Shown here: piece by piece, positions 28,401 to 35,895 of the stretch
How positions within the stretch are numbered: the first letter of the stretch is position 1
How the letters are laid out: each line of letters opens with the position of its first letter
Assembly (NCBI RefSeq): GCF_009677585.1
Contig: NZ_WKYV01000002.1
Location: 124,001 to 188,000 of the forward strand
Direction: 5' to 3'
DNA length: 64,000 bases
DNA from: Lactonifactor sp. BIOML-A5
GTDB lineage: Bacteria > Bacillota > Clostridia > Lachnospirales > Lachnospiraceae
Position numbers and translations under genes: made by a program
The notes under the pieces: generated by a model
Told to the model about the DNA's origin: nothing
Databases searched by the model: none
Seen by the model: only the letters and a program-made list of their open reading frames with translations

Positions 28401-28993
28401 ATTGCCTCATAGTAGGCTTTCCAGGCTGTATTCGTATCAGTGCCCTGGATAGGAGTACCTTCGTTAATGGGGATATAGACAATTGCTTTGTCAATATCCA
28501 CATCCTTCAGATTGTCATCCTTATGGTCCTCTTTCCAGGCTTCCTTCCACTCTACCACCGCAGGGGCAATGATGGTCTCCAGGACATTTGCATATTCTTT
28601 GTAATTGGCAGTTACACCAAACACTCCGTAATAATTGCTGTTGTACATCATGACTTGCTCTCCCCCGGATTCCAGGAAGGTCTTGGCCACGTCAAGGGCA
28701 TCTCCGTAGGGGTGTTCTGTTCCCAGCGCACCCTTTGTACACAATACCTTCGGCTTCAGGGGCACCAGTGTATTCGTGGTAGGCACATCCTCGCTGCTGA
28801 CCCCGTACAGGAATCCGGCAGCACCGTGAAGAATATCCCCGGTTGTGTCCCCAAAATCCACGGTCAGGGCAGGCATCTCGGCTGCCTGCGCCTCAACGCT
28901 TCCCAGCCCCGTGGAAAAAGCACCTCCGGCAGCCATTGCTGTGCTCAACAGTCCGGCAACAGCCTTTTTCCAGAAACTTTTGGTTTTCCTCAT
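22436..28993 (-). CDS. Giant modular surface glycoside hydrolase (2185 residues)
   Basis: Secreted multidomain protein. Residues 1-37 are a signal peptide (cleavage near AQA). Residues 40-480 are a TIM-barrel hydrolase of clan GH-A type, closest in my reading to GH39, with Glu178 (INEG) as likely acid/base and Glu292 (INEY) as likely nucleophile. CBM6/35-like modules start near 488, 636 and 778 (YEAEQ, LYEAEQ, IEAED). An InlB-type repeat lies at 948-1021, a CBM4/9-like module at 1025-1160, two malectin-like modules near 1169 and 1364 (YFVDCGDH and YFTDCGDH), five Big_3 Ig-like domains at 1555-1961, and choline-binding-like repeats to the end. The start at 28993 is fixed by GGAGGAG. It is the last gene of the YesMN-linked operon and probably attacks a complex glycan at the cell surface. 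Confidence 0.88.
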   Translation of the reverse strand: MRKTKSFWKKAVAGLLSTAMAAGGAFSTGLGSVEAQAAEMPALTVDFGDTTGDILHGAAGFLYGVSSEDVPTTNTLVPLKPKVLCTKGALGTEHPYGDALDVAKTFLESGGEQVMMYNSNYYGVFGVTANYKEYANVLETIIAPAVVEWKEAWKEDHKDDNLKDVDIDKAIVYIPINEGTPIQGTDTNTAWKAYYEAIKAGDPGATIAGPNSAAYNTQFSGTNMRGHIQYCADNNCMPDIITWHDLQVDKLNGLKWEMQDFKSIWNSTNWTKWKEANHTDQDPEIPQICINEYADFSDCGVPGRLVNWIARLEDEKVYGCLPFWHQANNLNDLTADANEGNGAWWLYKWYGDMSGETVKVSTNTSYEQLYGVASIDNTKQSATTLLGGIDGSANVNLLNVGNTEAFKGQGMVHVKVQATAFSGYHGAQNQTPVIMEGALPVNEDGSVALSLNNMKFSTAYNVTITKVSEGEELTDAMVNRYQKVYEAEQAELGTGCITKGETFNPNYYLSDGSIVSMPQDAVMTYTIEVPVDGKYKLDFIYGNGTGSTRNNMSTHNPQNIMQRFSIDGQEPSEEMMKNTLLENMTGIHTLYGDLSAGTHTIQIQTMGDGTVWHDALTVTWAGAKDVALEKSRDLYEAEQSDFNILLGNTDTTVKTENSISGYSSNGYVTGLDKRTVGEGGGIRWNVVVEESGLYNMTFRYQSAAAGNIHIYTGNTATTLDRLSKTVSAEAAQGQWREATASVYLQKGINVIDADADADMALDYMKVQAVDQGEYPTAIEAEDCIPGGSSIEVRDSSMASGGKYVAGMEGDANAAADINKYLEIRYNAPQAGVYELQVFQSNNDICGTHSYNTKIIDKYASFQVNGQDPQRYFFINTFSDDTFKEKSIQVRLDAGDNVIKIFNDDSWTVKWGGSQSTPGENVLDNYAPNFDRFILTPLTLDTPIAVPDTYSIQVTTTAAGYATVDKNAVEQGGSFLVTMAPEKGLADVLVDGVSKKDQVQEQGDGAYTLEIPDVQADVQVKVYFEEASGEHRDVYITNAGFGTGNTYGWEASSEDAVSVAKEIANSYEGYYARVEGGSISQTLQGLEAGKYILHVYAKGENTEGEALLCAGETTQAMNLSEEYEEQTMVINLQDKGDVLIKADAAGLTKGTLYLDNFSLERVYQRDESLISQELEYFVDCGDHNPDTLSPGEKFGKRNQVTDQIFGEDIRTGYQWGVVTSEQDQAIAAPSGSKGAYTTYQWANENNKADLQDKETSFRYAHNQVENGINPRYVKYRFQLEPGDYRVTAGMGNQWNNSGNPDVYAGETKLNETPLNISSGAAVEVSGQVTVPQGEEFLDVYALSKDATINMNYITIEKWTEPPKMELAYFTDCGDHDPSTLSEGEEFGYGNSVTEQLYQADPGTGRMWGLKVKDSDLDTTGTPAGSKAIFTKYTWADERSTGDNQPKESTFRYARGQDVAFPDAGQRPGIDYGYELENGTYLVQVGIGNPWSNAWRTAITLNGGLATDTPTVGIPMNKTNVIEKQIQVTDGNLDIHLSCPDACVTVNYIKIYKLEEAPEEVVLDSIEVTPPAKAEYEIGEELELEGLAVTAKYSDGSQQELEAGSYTLEGFDSETPGQKTITVSYTEGEATKTAEFTVTVKEKEEPDKTLTGITVTPPEKTEYEIGEPFDSTGLKVMAQYSDNTEAEVKDYTVSEVDTCKAGEQKVTVTYQEKTAEFTILVKERVLTGIEVIVPDKTDYLVGEDFDPAGMVVNAVYSNKVKEEVSSEEYTVEGFDSAEAGEQTITVTYQEMKAEFTVNVKEETPEPVLSKVVLTPPVKTEYVVGEALDLTGLAVYAHYSDGSYTELTPEDYQITELDTTVPGIHYVTVTYGEMAAEFMAVVAEAPKPEVTKIEVKAPDKLTYQAGETLDTEGMIVTAYYADGSQEEVTNYTVSELDSSTPGEKTITVTYGEAAAEFTVTVEEAAKSPHWEQDRNGWWYNNGDGTWPKNTWKLIDGDWYYFDKYGYRAEGWVLDGKTWYYCDENGVMQTGWLQLGSTWYYLKNSGAMATGWLQDGTAWYYLKNSGAMATGWTKVGSTWYYLKSNGVMATGWLQDGNTWYYLKSSGAMASGWVLDGNTWYYLKNNGAMVTGWAKVGSAWYYLKSSGAMATGWVKVGNTWYYLRSSGAMATSTWIGNYYVNSSGAWTKTR
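22440..23090 (-). repeat. Choline-binding-like aromatic repeats (about ten, 60 bp each)
   Basis: Tandem 20-residue units of the form W-YYLK-S-GAMATGW with alternating LQDG and KVG turns. They resemble CW_binding_1 repeats that hold proteins on teichoic-acid choline or other wall glycans. The last two thirds are very similar at the DNA level, which points to recent expansion. No LPxTG motif follows. Confidence 0.9.
23110..24330 (-). repeat. Five tandem Big_3 Ig-like domains
   Basis: Five units of about 80 residues each start with a variant of I-VTPP-KTEYEIGE and end with TVTYGEKTAEFTV-like strands. They form a stalk between the carbohydrate-binding modules and the wall-binding repeats. Confidence 0.88.
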
Positions 28994-29019
28994 CTTCTTT
29001 TCTCCTCCTTTTCTCTTCA

Positions 29020-31023
29020 TTAGCTATCTATGGGTAACGGCTGACAGTCATCCTTCAGAAATACCGGAATGGTATCCCTTCCGCAAACTGCTTCAACCCG
29101 CTGACCGCCTTTATATCTTCTTCCTGTAGCATACTCCGTCCAGACTGGTCCGGCAGGGAGATAAACACTTCTGACAGTAATTCCGGGGTAAAGCACCGGA
29201 GCAACCAGAATATCACTGCCGTAGCAGTATTCATCCTCAATCTTCCAGCACTCCTCATCCTCCGGGAATTCATAGAACAGTGTCCGCATCACCGGAGTCC
29301 CTTTTTCATGGGCTTCCGCCATCAGTTCCCGGGTGTAGGGACGGAGAGCTTCACGAATCTCCATATATTTCTTACAGATCTCATAGACCTCCTCCCCATA
29401 GCTCCAAACCTCATTGGCTGCCCCGGAACAACAGGTTGCCCCTCCCGTGGTGCCCACCTGGGGCTGTCTGGGTTCCCGATCACCGTGGAGACGCATCACC
29501 GGACAGAAAGCGCCCCACTGAAACCAGCGGACGAACAGCTCCCGGAATGCTTCATCGTTGGGATTCCCTCCGTGAAATCCCCCGATATCAGTCGTCCACC
29601 AGGGGATCCCCGCAAGTCCCATGTTCAGGCCGGCAGCCAGCTGGTTTCTCATGCTGGAGAAACTGGAAGCAATATCTCCGGACCAGACAAGGGCTCCGTA
29701 CTTCTGGCTTCCTGCCCAGGCACACCGGAGCAGATTGACAATATTCTTCTGTCCCTCTGCCTCCATTCCCTCATAGAACGCCCGGGCATAATCCACCGGA
29801 TAGATATTGCCAATCTGGAGATTTGGCCCCAGATAGTACCGGTAGTTGTCAAAATCATAGGCGGTATACTCCGGCTCCGCCTCATCCAGCCAGAAGATCT
29901 TGATTCCTTTTTCATAGTAGTTCTTTCTGGCTTTTTCCCAGATGTATTCCCTGGCTCCAGGGTTGGTGGCGTCAAAATGAATGGTAGCCCCCTCAAAGTC
30001 CAGCCCCACCCGGAAGCCCCGGTCTGTGCGGATGAGATAGCCTTTCTCCAGCATCTCCTGATAGTTCTCACTTTCTCTGTCCACCGTAGGCCAGACAGAT
30101 ACCATAAGCTCTATTCCCATATCTTTTAGTTCCCGCACCATCCCATCGGGATCCGGCCAGTACACGGGATCGAACTTCCAATCTCCCTGTTTGGGCCAGT
30201 GGAAGAAATCTATAACGATCACATCTATGGGCAGGTTTCTTCTCTTATACTCCCTGGCCACAGAAAGCAGTTCCTCCTGGGTCTGATAGCGCAGCTTACA
30301 CTGCCAAAAGCCTAAGCCATATTCCGGCATCATGGGCACGGTACCCGTCACACGGGCGTACTGTTCCTCAATCTCAGCCGGAGTATCCCCCGCTGTCACC
30401 CAGTAATCCATCTGCTTGGTGGAATAGGCCTCAAAGCTGGTAATGTTCTTGCCTAACACAGCCCGTCCCACTCCGGGATTATTCCAGAGGAACCCATACC
30501 CTCTGGAAGACAGGGCAAAAGGAACACTGGCCTGTGAATTCCGGTGGGCCAGCTCCAGGTCCGCTCCCTTAAGGTCAAGGTAGGGCTGCTGATACTGGCC
30601 CATCCCATAAATCCTTTCTTCAGGGTCTAGGGACTCAAACCTCAGAGTCAGATGGTAATCGCCCCCCGGGATAGGCTGAAACTCCCTGGCCTCCACTTCA
30701 ATGGCGCTGCATTTGCTGTCTGTTACATCCTTTCGGTTCCTCATATACTCCTCTAACAGAAGCTTTCCGGCCCGGTTATAGATGAGAAGCTTTCCGGCCC
30801 ATGTTACGACTGCTCGGATTCCTCCGTTTTTCAGTTCCGCCTCCCGGCTTTCGATTCTTATCTCTGTCTCCTGCTCCGGCTGTGGGAGGAGGGCCCAGTC
30901 AGTGTCCTCCATTGCCCGGTTTTTGGTGGCCCGGATGCGCAGACTGTTCTCTCCCCAGGGTTCTATCCACATCGTTTCCCCGTCATAGGTATAAATCAGC
31001 CTTCCATTTTCCTGTCGAAACAT
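29020..31023 (-). CDS. GH31 alpha-glycosidase (alpha-glucosidase/alpha-xylosidase type)
   Basis: A 667-residue cytoplasmic family 31 hydrolase. The nucleophile is Asp380 in FWLDEAEPEY and the acid/base is Asp450 in VWSGD; MGQYQQPYLDLKG lies in the N-terminal sandwich and GIPWWTTDIGGF follows. The DEAEPE form of the nucleophile motif is common in alpha-xylosidase-like Firmicutes members, but the exact bond is not decided by sequence. The start at 31023 follows AAAGGAG; an upstream in-frame extension lacks family similarity. Its stop overlaps a non-used ATG before the giant gene. It probably degrades the oligosaccharide imported by the adjacent ABC system. Confidence 0.92.
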   Translation of the reverse strand: MFRQENGRLIYTYDGETMWIEPWGENSLRIRATKNRAMEDTDWALLPQPEQETEIRIESREAELKNGGIRAVVTWAGKLLIYNRAGKLLLEEYMRNRKDVTDSKCSAIEVEAREFQPIPGGDYHLTLRFESLDPEERIYGMGQYQQPYLDLKGADLELAHRNSQASVPFALSSRGYGFLWNNPGVGRAVLGKNITSFEAYSTKQMDYWVTAGDTPAEIEEQYARVTGTVPMMPEYGLGFWQCKLRYQTQEELLSVAREYKRRNLPIDVIVIDFFHWPKQGDWKFDPVYWPDPDGMVRELKDMGIELMVSVWPTVDRESENYQEMLEKGYLIRTDRGFRVGLDFEGATIHFDATNPGAREYIWEKARKNYYEKGIKIFWLDEAEPEYTAYDFDNYRYYLGPNLQIGNIYPVDYARAFYEGMEAEGQKNIVNLLRCAWAGSQKYGALVWSGDIASSFSSMRNQLAAGLNMGLAGIPWWTTDIGGFHGGNPNDEAFRELFVRWFQWGAFCPVMRLHGDREPRQPQVGTTGGATCCSGAANEVWSYGEEVYEICKKYMEIREALRPYTRELMAEAHEKGTPVMRTLFYEFPEDEECWKIEDEYCYGSDILVAPVLYPGITVRSVYLPAGPVWTEYATGRRYKGGQRVEAVCGRDTIPVFLKDDCQPLPIDS

Positions 31024-31061
31024 TTTGTTCTCCTTTCCGCTGTACCGGCATGCCGACTGCG

Positions 31062-31910
31062 TCAGCCTTTTACTGCTCCGCTGGTCATGCCGCTTATGAT
31101 GTATTTCTGCATAAAGATAAAGATCAATGCCACTGGGATAATTGTGACTACCGCAAAGGCGGTGAGGTAGCTCCACTTGGTTCCGTACTGTCCCATAAAG
31201 TTAAAGATTCCTGCTGTGATAGGCCGTTTCTGCTGGTCGATGATAAAAGTCATGCCGTAAGCCAGATCCCCCCAGGCATACAGGAAGGAAAAGATAGAGC
31301 ATACCATAACCCCCGGCTTTGCGATGGGAATCAGTACCCGGATAAATGCGGTAAACCGGTTGCATCCGTCTATATAGGCGGCCTCCTCCAGTTCCTTAGG
31401 GATCGAGGCAAAATAATTTTTTAAAATCAGAACTGAAAATGGAATTCCTATAGTAGCATCTGCCAGGATGGCTGCCACAGGTGTGTTATACGCGTGTATG
31501 TTCTTGAACATAATAAACATTGGTGTCAGAAGCACAGACACCGGAAGCATCTGGGTTACCAGAAATCCCAAAAGCACTACCTTTTTCCCCCGGAACCGGT
31601 ATTTTGCAATTCCGTAGGAAGCGGGAACTGCCAGGATTACTGAGATTACCATGGCCCCTGCCGCAATTAGGAGACTGTTTCCAAAAGAACGGAACATGTT
31701 AAAGTCTCCGGTTTCTACCTGTGCCGCATACGACTTTGTATTCAGCACGTGGGGAAACAAGGTGGGGGGAACCTGGAAAATCTCCTGCTCCGTCTTCAGG
31801 GATGTCACTATAATCCAGAACAGCGGGAACAGCAGTACACACAGTACAAGAAGCGATGCGATACACAGGATCACATTCTTTCCGCCGGTTATTCTTTTCT
31901 CGTCTCCCAT
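31062..31910 (-). CDS. Carbohydrate ABC transporter permease (MalG-like)
   Basis: A 282-residue CUT1 permease with six helices. The EAA loop is ELEEAAYIDGCNRFTAFIRV followed by LIPIAKPG; the C-terminus ends YIISGMTSGAVKG. It starts at a TAATG overlap with the partner permease and is followed by the GH31 gene. Confidence 0.93.
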   Translation of the reverse strand: MGDEKRITGGKNVILCIASLLVLCVLLFPLFWIIVTSLKTEQEIFQVPPTLFPHVLNTKSYAAQVETGDFNMFRSFGNSLLIAAGAMVISVILAVPASYGIAKYRFRGKKVVLLGFLVTQMLPVSVLLTPMFIMFKNIHAYNTPVAAILADATIGIPFSVLILKNYFASIPKELEEAAYIDGCNRFTAFIRVLIPIAKPGVMVCSIFSFLYAWGDLAYGMTFIIDQQKRPITAGIFNFMGQYGTKWSYLTAFAVVTIIPVALIFIFMQKYIISGMTSGAVKG

Positions 31911-32809
31911 TATTCTTCCTCTCCTTTCGTTGTCATCCGCAGGTAGAACATACTGATAATCAGCAGAATGACAAACAATACATTTGCCACTGCGGAGCCC
32001 TTGCTGTATTTGAACATTTCAAAGGATAATTTATAAGAATAGGTGGAGAGCATATGGGTGGAATTCACCGGTCCCCCTCCCGTCATTACATATACCAGAT
32101 CGAAGACCTTAAACGTATAGATAAAGCCTAAAATCAAAACGGATTCAATGGTGGGCTTCAGCAGCGGTAACGTAATCTTAAAAAAGGACTGGATTCTGCC
32201 GGCTCCGTCTATGGATGCGCTCTCATACAATTCCTGGGGAATGGTGGTGAGTCCTGTGGAAATCAGAATCATATTGAAGGGAATTCCGATCCACACATTG
32301 GCGCATACAATGGCAAACATTGCCGTATTCGTGGAGGTCAGCCAATCTATGTTTTCCTTGATAATCCCCAGTCCCTGGAGGATATTATTGAGAATCCCCA
32401 CATCTGTGCCAAAGATAAATTTAAAGATAAGTGCTGTCACCGTGATAGGAATCATCCAGGGCATCATCAGAAGTCCCCGCACCGTCTTTGAAATCTTAAA
32501 ATTCTGGTTGAAGAAGATCGCCAGGGCGAATCCGATGAGAAACTGGAACAGTAAACAGCATACGGTAAATAAAAGTGTGTTTCCCAAAGATTTTATAAAT
32601 ACAGGATCGTGAAAGATCTCTATGTAATTGGCCAGGCCCGCAAATGGCTTGTGAGCTGCGGTCAGTGTTTTCATGTTTACGTCCTGAAAGCTTAATATTA
32701 TGTTGTCTACAATAGGATATCCTACGAATATAAGCATGTATAGAAATGCCGGAAGAACGAACAGATATCCGATATTGTCATACTGAAAAAACCGCTTCAC
32801 TTTTTTCAA
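31910..32809 (-). CDS. Carbohydrate ABC transporter permease (MalF-like)
   Basis: A 299-residue CUT1 permease. The EAA loop is ELYESASIDGAGRIQSFFKI with TLPLLKP after it, and MTGGGPVNSTHMLSTY is the conserved segment before helix 5. It is coupled to the MalG-like gene by a TAATG overlap. No ATPase gene is in the operon, so a shared one is expected. Confidence 0.93.
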   Translation of the reverse strand: MKKVKRFFQYDNIGYLFVLPAFLYMLIFVGYPIVDNIILSFQDVNMKTLTAAHKPFAGLANYIEIFHDPVFIKSLGNTLLFTVCCLLFQFLIGFALAIFFNQNFKISKTVRGLLMMPWMIPITVTALIFKFIFGTDVGILNNILQGLGIIKENIDWLTSTNTAMFAIVCANVWIGIPFNMILISTGLTTIPQELYESASIDGAGRIQSFFKITLPLLKPTIESVLILGFIYTFKVFDLVYVMTGGGPVNSTHMLSTYSYKLSFEMFKYSKGSAVANVLFVILLIISMFYLRMTTKGEEE

Positions 32810-32891
32810 AATAACGCCTCCTCATTAATTTTGGGCAAAGATATGGAGTACACAGATCTTCCGCATACTCCGTATCTCTATGTATCCGCTT

Positions 32892-34166
32892 TTATTTTTT
32901 TACAATACTGTCAATGGTTGCCTGGGCATCGGCTGCTGCCTTGTCCGGTTCAGCTGCTCCTGTCATTACCTGATTAAAGGCCAGTGAGATGGCATCGGAT
33001 ACTTCCGGCCATTCTGCCAGAGGACCTCTTGCTTTGGCATAGTTTAATTCTTCTGTAAACTTTTGCATAACTGCATCATCTGTAAACTGTGTCTCTGCAA
33101 TGGTTTTATCTGCTGATATGTAGCCGAATTTGTCCATCAGATAAGTCACCTGTTCCTGTTCTGTGGCATATTCCAGGAACTTAAGGGCACCCTCTTCATT
33201 GCCGCCGGCAATTACTGCATAGTTTTCACCGCCTAAGGCAGAGGCATATTCGCTGTCCTTGGGAATTAAGGTTACATCCCAGTTCAGGTCCGGTGCCTCT
33301 TCTTTCATAGTTGGAATCTGCCATGGACCATTGATCATCATAGCCACATTGCCGGAGATAAACTGGTTCATCACATCTCCCTGTGTCCAGTTGATGCACT
33401 CCTTGCTCATAGAGCCGGAATCAATGAGATCCTTTGCTAAAGTCAGGGCTTTCTTGCCTCCCTCTGAGTCGATGGTGTAGGAATCCGTGCCGGTGGACCA
33501 TACCCACGGCATAAAGTTAAAGGTCCCCTCCTCGTTTTGAACGCTGCAGAATGCCAACCCTGTTACCTTGTCCTTTGTGAGAGCCGCTGCAGTATCTTTC
33601 AGTTCATCCCAGGTTGTGGGCGGAGTTAGGCCGGCCGCATCCATCATATCCTTGTTATAGTAAAGTCCCAGACAGTTTACTCCGAAAGGGACCCCGTAGA
33701 GACTGCCGTCTATGGTACAGGAATCCACCGCGCCCTGATAATAGCTGGATACATCAAACTTCCCTGTCAGATCTGCGAAGATTCCCATGGAAGCATAGGA
33801 TGCATGGTCCGGGGAGTCCAAAATGGCAATATCGGGAAGCTCATTGGCAGATGCCCCGATGGAAAGCTGTTTCTTAAAGTCTGCAAACGGAACGTACTTG
33901 GCAGTTACCTGTATGGCATCCTGGGATGCGTTATAATCCTGAATTACCTTATCCAGGGCCTTCTGGTGTCCCTCTGTCTCCCAATAATACCAGATGGTCA
34001 CGTCCTCTTTTTCTCCTGCCTCCTCGCCGTCGGACTTTGCCGCTGTCTCCGTACTGCTTTCCTTTGTGTCCTCATTACTGTCATTGCTTTTGCTGTCGCC
34101 GCACCCGGCAAGCATGCCCATGGCCATTGTCGCTGCTAAAAAAGCTGCTACTACTTTCTTTCTCAT
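32892..34166 (-). CDS. Sugar-binding lipoprotein of the GH31 operon
   Basis: A 424-residue family 1 solute-binding protein with a lipoprotein signal (MRKKVVAAFLAATMAMGM, lipobox MLAGC) and a Ser/Glu-rich linker. The domain has TIWYYWETEGHQKALDKVI at its start and MMINGPWQIPT in the middle. AAGGAGGATTTATTC fixes the start at 34166. It is the first gene after the regulator pair and its promoter carries the motif shared with the kinase promoter. Confidence 0.92.
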   Translation of the reverse strand: MRKKVVAAFLAATMAMGMLAGCGDSKSNDSNEDTKESSTETAAKSDGEEAGEKEDVTIWYYWETEGHQKALDKVIQDYNASQDAIQVTAKYVPFADFKKQLSIGASANELPDIAILDSPDHASYASMGIFADLTGKFDVSSYYQGAVDSCTIDGSLYGVPFGVNCLGLYYNKDMMDAAGLTPPTTWDELKDTAAALTKDKVTGLAFCSVQNEEGTFNFMPWVWSTGTDSYTIDSEGGKKALTLAKDLIDSGSMSKECINWTQGDVMNQFISGNVAMMINGPWQIPTMKEEAPDLNWDVTLIPKDSEYASALGGENYAVIAGGNEEGALKFLEYATEQEQVTYLMDKFGYISADKTIAETQFTDDAVMQKFTEELNYAKARGPLAEWPEVSDAISLAFNQVMTGAAEPDKAAADAQATIDSIVKK

Positions 34167-34238
34167 GAATAAATCCTCCTTATATTTGTTTATCAAAGAA
34201 TGTCATTGCTGGAATGGCTTTCTGTTTTCTATGGTCTT

Positions 34239-34310
34239 ATTCTATCTCAGATTTCCCGGTTCCAAAACTCTAAATAACTGAAAAAGGGTAGACATTTCTA
34301 AAGTAATCGG
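34239..34310 (-). promoter_or_regulatory. Promoter and YesN-type motif upstream of the sugar-binding gene
   Basis: On the minus strand TAGAAT (complement of 34239-34244) lies 17 bp from TTTTGG (34262-34267). Directly upstream, 34270-34301 matches 37858-37889 before the kinase gene at 26 of 32 positions; the core is GGG-AGACATT-CTAA on the plus strand. The block sits just upstream of the -35, a normal place for an AraC-type activator. Confidence 0.55.
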
Positions 34311-34328
34311 AAATGTCTACCCTTTTTT
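34281..34328 (-). terminator. Terminator of the response regulator gene
   Basis: AAAAAGGGTAGACATTTC and GAAATGTCTACCCTTTTT form a perfect 18-bp stem with an 11-base loop, touching the regulator stop at 34327. The T-run works on both strands. It overlaps the putative activator motif of the next operon, so the element may have two jobs. Confidence 0.85.
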
Positions 34329-35862
34329 ATTGATGCCGCTTTCTGTACTCTGCCGGAAGTTCTCCTGTCACCTCCTTGAATACTCTGCTGAAGTATTTGG
34401 GATCCGAATACCCCACGGCGGAGGCAATCTCATAGAGCTTCATCCGGGATCCTATAAGCAGCTCTTTTGCCTTTTTTACCCGGTACTTCTTCATATACGA
34501 GGAAAAATTACTTCCTGTCTCCCTGTGGAACTGCATGCCCAGGTATTCCGGCGTGATCTTCAGCTGCCCGGCGATCTCATCCAGCGTGATGCCCTGCCGG
34601 TAGAATTCGTGGATAAGGCTTTTCGTCCTCTGAATCAGATAATTGTCGTCTCTCTCCCCTTCCACAGGGATTCTGGCCGTCACCCCGGCAAGAATCTCCT
34701 CCAGTTCGTCATAGGTGACTGCAGACATAATATCCTCCAGAAGCTCCTGCTGTCCAACGGCTTTCAGAGGTTCAATATCAATTTCCTTTCCCACATTCAG
34801 GATACTCCACAGAAAGCGTACGTAGGATTCCTTAATCTCCCTGGGAGCATAGACAGTTCCATTGGCAAAGTACTCCCGGAAGGCCCTCCCCACCTGCTGA
34901 ATCCTTTTTTGCCTGCCGGCACAGAGTTCCCTCCGCATCTCCTTCTCCAGCTCCACAGGGTAGGATAGCGGCTGGGTCTGCACCTGCGTAATCTTGGGAT
35001 AGACAATAAGAACCGAGCTTCCCAGAACCAGCGCCCAGTCCATATACTTCTGCAGGGTCTGAAACGCGCCTGAGAGGCGGCTTAGTCCCTGAAAAGCATA
35101 CCACCCCGCGCTCACTGCTCTCTGGCCTATCCCTCTGTGGTGTACCAGATAGTTGCTAATTTCACGTTCTGCCTTTGCCAGATCCCCCCACCGGTATAGC
35201 AGAACCAGGATCTCTGACTTTTCAGGAAGGTGGAACAGACAGTGGGGCACCCCGCCCATTCCCTTCAGCATAGTCTCTATCTCAATAGCCGTATGTTTCC
35301 TTTCTCTCTCATATTGCTTTCCCAGATAAAAACTAAGCAGCGCAAACTCTCCTCCCGGATCTATCCCATACTGTCCGGAAAGATAGGTTTCTAATTCTCT
35401 GTCCGCTGCCACCGTCCCCATGAGAAGCCCAATACAAATGTTCTCCAGAGACCGCAGCTTCTCCGGATGTTCCCCTTCGTTTCTCCTGGCCTCCTTTAGC
35501 TGATCCTCCACATTTTTTAGGGATTGAGCCAGCTCTCCCACCGCAACAGGCTTCAATATGTATTCACTTACTCCCAGGTGAATGGCCTGCTGTGCATAGG
35601 CGAATTCTGAATAGGCGCTGAGCACAATCGCCTTTATCAGAAGACCGTCCTTATGAAGCTCCTCCAGCATCTGCAGCCCGTCCATCTCCGGCATCTTAAT
35701 ATCTGTAATCACCAGATCCGGCCTGGCCGCTTTTACCAGTTCAAGTCCGGCCCAGCCATTTTCTGCCTCCCCCACGATCTCGTAGGATGGGTCTATCTTT
35801 CCCAGAAGCTTTGATATTCCCTCCCTGATTCTGATCTCATCCTCTACAATGACAATCCTCAT
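34327..35862 (-). CDS. AraC-type response regulator (YesN-like)
   Basis: A 511-residue regulator. The receiver domain has phosphoacceptor Asp54 in ITDIKMPEMDG, acidic Glu7/Asp8 and the conserved Lys in YILKPV. A middle region of about 260 residues is followed by a two-HTH AraC domain at about 405-511 ending with YSDPKYFSRVFKEVTGELPAEYR. It pairs with the kinase 33 bp upstream and should activate the downstream importer and hydrolase genes. Confidence 0.93.
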   Translation of the reverse strand: MRIVIVEDEIRIREGISKLLGKIDPSYEIVGEAENGWAGLELVKAARPDLVITDIKMPEMDGLQMLEELHKDGLLIKAIVLSAYSEFAYAQQAIHLGVSEYILKPVAVGELAQSLKNVEDQLKEARRNEGEHPEKLRSLENICIGLLMGTVAADRELETYLSGQYGIDPGGEFALLSFYLGKQYERERKHTAIEIETMLKGMGGVPHCLFHLPEKSEILVLLYRWGDLAKAEREISNYLVHHRGIGQRAVSAGWYAFQGLSRLSGAFQTLQKYMDWALVLGSSVLIVYPKITQVQTQPLSYPVELEKEMRRELCAGRQKRIQQVGRAFREYFANGTVYAPREIKESYVRFLWSILNVGKEIDIEPLKAVGQQELLEDIMSAVTYDELEEILAGVTARIPVEGERDDNYLIQRTKSLIHEFYRQGITLDEIAGQLKITPEYLGMQFHRETGSNFSSYMKKYRVKKAKELLIGSRMKLYEIASAVGYSDPKYFSRVFKEVTGELPAEYRKRHQ

Positions 35863-35895
35863 TTTCCCACACTCCAGTCTTTTTCTCTCCCGTCC

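Noticed and set aside
28019..29023. Plus-strand open frame opposite the giant gene start
   Set aside because: It is antisense to the signal peptide and GH domain and has no recognisable domain.
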